From a bacterium (lineage in GTDB: Bacteria; Bacteroidota; Ignavibacteria; Kapaibacteriales; Kapaibacteriaceae): 9,661 bases of DNA. Location: assembly GCA_020050895.1 (NCBI GenBank), contig JAGVJW010000166.1, forward strand, positions 1-9,661. Reading direction: 5' to 3'. Position numbers and translations under genes: made by a program. Shown here in pieces: positions 6,105 to 9,661 of this stretch (positions are counted from its first letter, which is position 1; each line of letters starts with the position of its first letter). The notes under the pieces are model-generated. The model was given only the letters and a program-made list of their open reading frames with translations. It did not search any database and was not told where the DNA came from.

Positions 6105-6896
6105 CTATCGGATCCGGGCAATCCACGGTTCTCGAAACCCAAGACGTATCGCTTCCGATTCCGCGCTCTCACGAGTTGCAAACTGACCGAACCGAACGCG
6201 ATACCAGGATTGTCCCTTAATTTTTTGCTCTGTGATATACCCATTACTCACGTTCTTCTCCAGCAATGATTGCAGCCATTCGTCAGCATCGTCGCGCGAG
6301 GGAGATGAAAACACTTGTATTACATAGAGTGGATTACCCGACGTACTTGCAGTAGTTTTTATCGCAGGTTCTTTAGCAACATTGGCTGCTGGCTCTGTCC
6401 GTTTCGGCAGCGGCTCGGTATTCGGTGGCACGGTGGGCGTTGAATGTTCCGGCATGCTCTCATCCGGTTCTCGTTTCTTCATCACTGTCGGTCTTGGTTT
6501 TTCTATCTTTTCCACCGCTACGCTCGATGCCGCTTGCTCATGCTCGTCCACCGACGGTACATCTGCGCTGTCCACAGGCATTTGTGAAGGAGCTTGAACA
6601 TCTTCATCATGTGTAGATGGAACAGTTACCGATGGAGTGTTATCCTTTGTAGTATAAAATGCTCGCTCCTCGGCAGTTGGCTGAGAAAGCCAATAAATGC
6701 CACCACCAATGAGTGCAATGAGTAGGACCAATGCAGAGGCAACTGCAAACCAGTACAACGTCGACTTACGTTTGGGAGGAGTCGGCGCATTTCTTGGTGG
6801 TTCCGGGAGGACTCTTCGAGGTCCTGCAAAACCTTCATTTTCGTTAGGATCGGGTTCAAAACCCGTGTTATCCCAGGTTGGATCGGTAGGTACCAT
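6105..6896 (-). CDS. Single-pass membrane protein with C-terminal SPOR domain
   Basis: 263 residues. A cytoplasmic, Pro-rich N-terminus ends in a basic patch (PPKRKS), followed by one transmembrane helix (about 46-70), a periplasmic linker of roughly 115 residues rich in Pro, Glu, Ser and Thr, and a SPOR domain (about 189-263). The SPOR domain shows YVIQVFSSPSRDDADEW, then WYRVRFGQFATRESAESEA and LGFREPWI, a standard pattern. SPOR domains bind glycan strands of peptidoglycan lacking stem peptides, often at division sites, so this protein probably tethers the inner membrane to the wall. The ATG is one base after the barrel gene's TAA; GGAAG lies about seven bases upstream inside that gene. Its place between a beta-barrel gene and a TonB-family gene suggests an envelope-spanning assembly. 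FtsN-like or DedD-like function cannot be excluded, but no FtsN motif is evident. Confidence 0.9.
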   Translation of the reverse strand: MVPTDPTWDNTGFEPDPNENEGFAGPRRVLPEPPRNAPTPPKRKSTLYWFAVASALVLLIALIGGGIYWLSQPTAEERAFYTTKDNTPSVTVPSTHDEDVQAPSQMPVDSADVPSVDEHEQAASSVAVEKIEKPRPTVMKKREPDESMPEHSTPTVPPNTEPLPKRTEPAANVAKEPAIKTTASTSGNPLYVIQVFSSPSRDDADEWLQSLLEKNVSNGYITEQKIKGQSWYRVRFGQFATRESAESEAIRLGFREPWIARIR

Positions 6897-6897
6897 G

Positions 6898-8565
6898 TTA
6901 AAACTTCCAGGTTAATCCAGCTTTTACAAACACACCACGTTCGAGATAGCCTTCCCATAACACAATTGTGGATCCGAACAGATTTTCGGCGCTTACGTTG
7001 ATATTGACAAAGTCTTTGACGGCGTAGGTAGCAGCAAGCCTTACATCGACATAGCCCCCTAATAAAATCGAGTTGGCCAAATCGGCATACCGTCCGGAGT
7101 AATACACGATTGATGCAACAGTATGCAACCGTTGAGACCAGCTTCGATCGAATCCAAGAGACGACTCTACCGACGGGATATACGGAGTCTGACTCGCCCC
7201 TGCAACAGTCGAAGTGATGAAGTGAATATCACCTATCAGGGTGTTGGACGATGCAATAAGCCATCGGAATTCTGCACTAGTCCTTGCACTTGTTACGGTT
7301 CTGTATTCCGGCATGAACTCTCCACGCAAGGTTTTAACCCATACCGATTCACGATCTGAACGCCTGAGGGTAATTCCAATTGATGCCGACAACAACACAG
7401 ACGGCTGATAAATCAGTGAAGCACCGACATCAAATACATCATATGGAATGTCGACCGCTGAACTATCTGAAACATAAGGATTCACTCGCAACAAATCAGT
7501 AAAAGATATCGGGCGAAGGCCGCTGTGAAACGACGAAGTAAGCGTAAGGTCTGAACTCATTTTCAAATTGGCGAGCGCTCGAACTTCAAAACCGATTCTG
7601 TCGGCGGAAGAAGTCGCAGATGCCCATTGAAAACCACTTTGAGCCCAAATGTTGAAGTCATCGGTGATGTACCTACCCGTGCCTGCGATAAACGTAAACG
7701 GATACGCTTTCGAGTCAAACGTCTGCAATCGAAGATCAAACATGGCTCCAATATCAAATGCCTTCCACCGATTTGTCGCAGAGACCCTGCCGATGATGAG
7801 ATTGTCTGAAACAGATCGATTAGAAGTCGAAACTCCGCTCATGTTCCACGCTATACCTGCGTTGTAACTAACACCACTGTAGCGGCCTTCTGTTCCCACA
7901 CTTGCTTTCAAAGCTGCAACGCTTCGGGAAGGTGCCGACGGATCCGAATACAGATTGTAACTCTTATTACTAAAACCAACATCAACTTCCGTTGTGCTCC
8001 CTCCAAAGAAGATAAACTTCTCGGGAGCTACATAAGAGCTCGATGCTCCAAGAGAGAACACTGAATAATCCGCATTGTTGACCCAACCATTACTTGCTTC
8101 AAAATCGCCATAAATATCGATCATGTAGCCAGCCTGCTTAAAGGAATATCCCGCAGAGAAACCAGGCGTTAGGTAATTGCCAACGTATGCGTCGATATAA
8201 CCGGGCCAGTATGGTGCTGTGGATGAATATGTTGGCAGCGGGCGCGGCTGCAACGCCGGCAGTGGCAGCTTTTCAAGAGGGTTGATGCTATCAAGTTTTT
8301 CCGATTTCAATAAGGGAGGTTTGTTAGGCAGTTGCTTCACGCCTCCGGGAATATTCACCGATTCCTTGCCGGTAATGATAAATTCCGGTAGCTCAAGGGG
8401 CGCATTGGGCTGTGGAGTTTGTTGTTGGGCGCTGACGCATGGAGATACGAGGATAAATGCAACAAGCAAGAGAGAAACGACGGGGCAGATGGATGACGTG
8501 ATTAATCTGGACCGGGATGCTATATAAGCCCGTGTTGGCCGTTGAACGTGAATGGGGCAGATCAT
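6898..8565 (-). CDS. Outer-membrane beta-barrel protein, TonB-receptor-like but without a plug domain
   Basis: 555 residues. There is a signal peptide with an unusually long n-region, a hydrophobic core (about 27-41) and a likely cleavage after CVSA (Ala46). The mature N-terminus holds LELPEFIITGK (57-67), resembling a TonB box, then a Pro-rich, probably flexible stretch to about residue 120. From YIDAYVGNYLTPGFSAGYSF onwards, alternating polar/aromatic strands continue to the end, and the C-terminus is VFVKAGLTWKF, with the terminal Phe expected of a BAM-assembled barrel. The strand-rich part is about 430 residues, enough for a mid-to-large barrel. I see no plug-domain motifs. Its ATG overlaps the TPR gene's TGA as ATGA, so translation is coupled. 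The substrate is unknown; a pore for a polysaccharide or a structural anchor partnered with the operon's TonB-family protein are options. Confidence 0.8.
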   Translation of the reverse strand: MICPIHVQRPTRAYIASRSRLITSSICPVVSLLLVAFILVSPCVSAQQQTPQPNAPLELPEFIITGKESVNIPGGVKQLPNKPPLLKSEKLDSINPLEKLPLPALQPRPLPTYSSTAPYWPGYIDAYVGNYLTPGFSAGYSFKQAGYMIDIYGDFEASNGWVNNADYSVFSLGASSSYVAPEKFIFFGGSTTEVDVGFSNKSYNLYSDPSAPSRSVAALKASVGTEGRYSGVSYNAGIAWNMSGVSTSNRSVSDNLIIGRVSATNRWKAFDIGAMFDLRLQTFDSKAYPFTFIAGTGRYITDDFNIWAQSGFQWASATSSADRIGFEVRALANLKMSSDLTLTSSFHSGLRPISFTDLLRVNPYVSDSSAVDIPYDVFDVGASLIYQPSVLLSASIGITLRRSDRESVWVKTLRGEFMPEYRTVTSARTSAEFRWLIASSNTLIGDIHFITSTVAGASQTPYIPSVESSLGFDRSWSQRLHTVASIVYYSGRYADLANSILLGGYVDVRLAATYAVKDFVNINVSAENLFGSTIVLWEGYLERGVFVKAGLTWKF

Positions 8566-9661
8566 GGGCGACGCCTTTCCAGGCGATTGAGCCGTGATAT
8601 TGCTGTTTTTCCATAATCATCATCGGGTCTTAGCTCACGCACTACCAGGTAGGTGGACCGCGCATCGTCGAACCGTTCGAGTTGCTCGTAACAGTTGCCC
8701 AAACCGAGCAAGCTGAGCGTGTACCAGTCTTCGTAACCAGCATAATCTCTTCGGACGCGTTCAAAGGCTTCGGCAGCAGAAGTCCAGCTACCGTTGCGCT
8801 GATAGATGTCTCCAATATCGTACAGGGCATTTGCTACAATGAGAGGATTCGTTGAGCTCTGAGACAGGATGCTCAAATGGTATACTGCAGAATCGACATT
8901 TGGTAACTTTCTATAGTACATGGCAATCTGGTAACGCGACTGATCGCCATATTCTGTTCCGGCATACCGATTTGCCGTGATATTATACAACTCCAACGCC
9001 TTGAGTGAATCTCCCCGTGTCTTGGCCAACGTGGCACGCTCGAAGCCGGCTCGAGATGCACTAGATGTGTCATCGGCGTGCCGCTGCATCACCGCCGCAT
9101 ATAGCGAATCTGCCATAGTGGAATTGGCATGTCCATCGTAATACGTTGCAAGTTCCAGCAACGAAGTTGAAATAAGGGGGCTTTTAGGATGCTGCTTTTC
9201 AAGTTCCGTAAAGGATTGCGATGCGTTTACTACATCGTCCATATTCAGATATGTCTTCCCCAGGAGGTAGAGCACTTCATCGTTGCGTTTCGACGATGGA
9301 TATTTATTGATGTATGCCTCGAGCTCGGCAACGGCATTGGGATAATTGCGGCCCGTATAAAAAATCTCGGCCTTTTTAAATGCAAATTCTTCGGCAACAA
9401 CTGAGTTAGGATTGATGGAAATAAGAGAGTCGGCTATTTGCAACGCTTCGTCTGTTCGCCCCATTCCAATCAAAGCAATCTGCATGCTCTTTGCTGATTC
9501 CGCAGCAAGAGGATGTGCGGGGAAGCGAGCAATAACTGAGCGGTACGTGCTCAGTGCATCGTCTATGTTGCCAAGATTGTATTGTGCATCAGCAATCGTA
9601 TACAAGGCTCTCACTGCCTGATCACCGTCCGGGTATGCGGCTAGTAGCTTGTTGAATTCAA
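8562..9661 (-). CDS. Tetratricopeptide-repeat protein, 5' end outside window
   Basis: The frame is open to the right edge, giving 365 visible residues. The GTG at 9614 is internal, because the 15 codons before it (FNKLLAAYPDGDQA and neighbours) continue the same repeat pattern. About nine TPR units of 32-37 residues follow one another, each with the A-x-Y/F core and often ending in a Pro near the unit boundary. Examples are YTIADAQYNLGNIDDALSTY, YLLGKTYLNMDDVVNASQSF, YDIGDIYQRNGSWTSAAEAF and LGLGNCYEQLERFDDARSTY. The end is basic (RLNRLERRRP). The repeats resemble those of periplasmic TPR proteins such as YbgF/BamD, which scaffold envelope complexes, but no specific family can be named because the N-terminus, and any signal peptide, is off the window. 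The gene overlaps the barrel gene by four bases, so the two products are likely partners. Confidence 0.86.
   Translation of the reverse strand, partial: EFNKLLAAYPDGDQAVRALYTIADAQYNLGNIDDALSTYRSVIARFPAHPLAAESAKSMQIALIGMGRTDEALQIADSLISINPNSVVAEEFAFKKAEIFYTGRNYPNAVAELEAYINKYPSSKRNDEVLYLLGKTYLNMDDVVNASQSFTELEKQHPKSPLISTSLLELATYYDGHANSTMADSLYAAVMQRHADDTSSASRAGFERATLAKTRGDSLKALELYNITANRYAGTEYGDQSRYQIAMYYRKLPNVDSAVYHLSILSQSSTNPLIVANALYDIGDIYQRNGSWTSAAEAFERVRRDYAGYEDWYTLSLLGLGNCYEQLERFDDARSTYLVVRELRPDDDYGKTAISRLNRLERRRP
8572..8585 (-). promoter_or_regulatory. Hairpin with GGAA loop over the ribosome-binding site of the barrel gene
   Basis: On the minus strand, CGCCT-GGAA-AGGCG forms a perfect five-base-pair stem with a GNRA-class tetraloop. 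The Shine-Dalgarno-like GGAAAGG spans the loop and 3' arm, eight bases before the barrel gene ATG at 8565. The hairpin lies in the last codons of the TPR gene, so ribosomes finishing that gene would melt it. This suits strict translational coupling at the ATGA overlap. The sequence is also constrained by coding for RLERR, so the pairing could be incidental. Confidence 0.4.

Noticed and set aside
9612..9614. GTG as start of the TPR protein
   Set aside because: The frame continues to the right edge with the same TPR pattern; the gene is cut by the window.
1..9661. CRISPR array, tRNA, rRNA, insertion sequence or prophage
   Set aside because: No spaced direct repeats, tRNA-like cloverleaf, transposase motif or terminal inverted repeats were seen, and coding sequence fills nearly all the window.

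Overview
The window reads as chromosomal DNA from a Gram-negative (diderm) bacterium. Supporting signs are a PpiD/SurA-type periplasmic foldase, a TonB-family protein, a SPOR-domain protein, an outer-membrane beta-barrel ending in Phe, and paired HpnC/HpnD squalene-synthesis enzymes. Moderate GC, few strong Shine-Dalgarno sites and the style of the TonB, SPOR and TPR proteins make me lean towards the Bacteroidota/Chlorobiota (FCB) group. That placement is an inference from protein style, not a database result. I see no tRNA, rRNA, CRISPR array, insertion sequence or phage gene, and no gene-free stretch longer than about 100 bases.

Left half (1-3800, plus strand). A peptidyl-prolyl isomerase of the PpiD type is cut by the left edge and is in frame from base 3. 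It is followed by hpnC and hpnD, the enzymes that turn farnesyl diphosphate into presqualene diphosphate and then hydroxysqualene, and by nuoE, the 24-kDa-type [2Fe-2S] subunit of NADH dehydrogenase. Gaps between these genes are 52-91 bases, so one transcript is possible but not proven. hpnE, which normally completes the route to squalene, and nuoF, the usual partner of nuoE, are both absent here. HpnC is unusual: it lacks about 24 residues that its neighbour HpnD has just after the second Asp-rich motif.

Right half (3805-9661, minus strand). Six genes are packed head to tail with junctions from a 4-base overlap to an 11-base gap. In transcription order they are a TPR protein (cut by the right edge), a plugless outer-membrane beta-barrel, a SPOR-domain inner-membrane protein, a TonB-family protein, a 58-residue two-helix membrane protein, and UDP-glucose 6-dehydrogenase (ugd). 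The small membrane protein has its own GAGGG ribosome-binding site. Taken together, the operon looks like an envelope-spanning module (outer-membrane barrel, periplasmic TPR and SPOR parts, TonB-type link to the inner membrane) joined to a gene for UDP-glucuronate supply. A role in making, exporting or anchoring a uronic-acid-containing surface polysaccharide is a reasonable guess and no more. The plus and minus clusters converge with only four bases between the nuoE and ugd stop codons.
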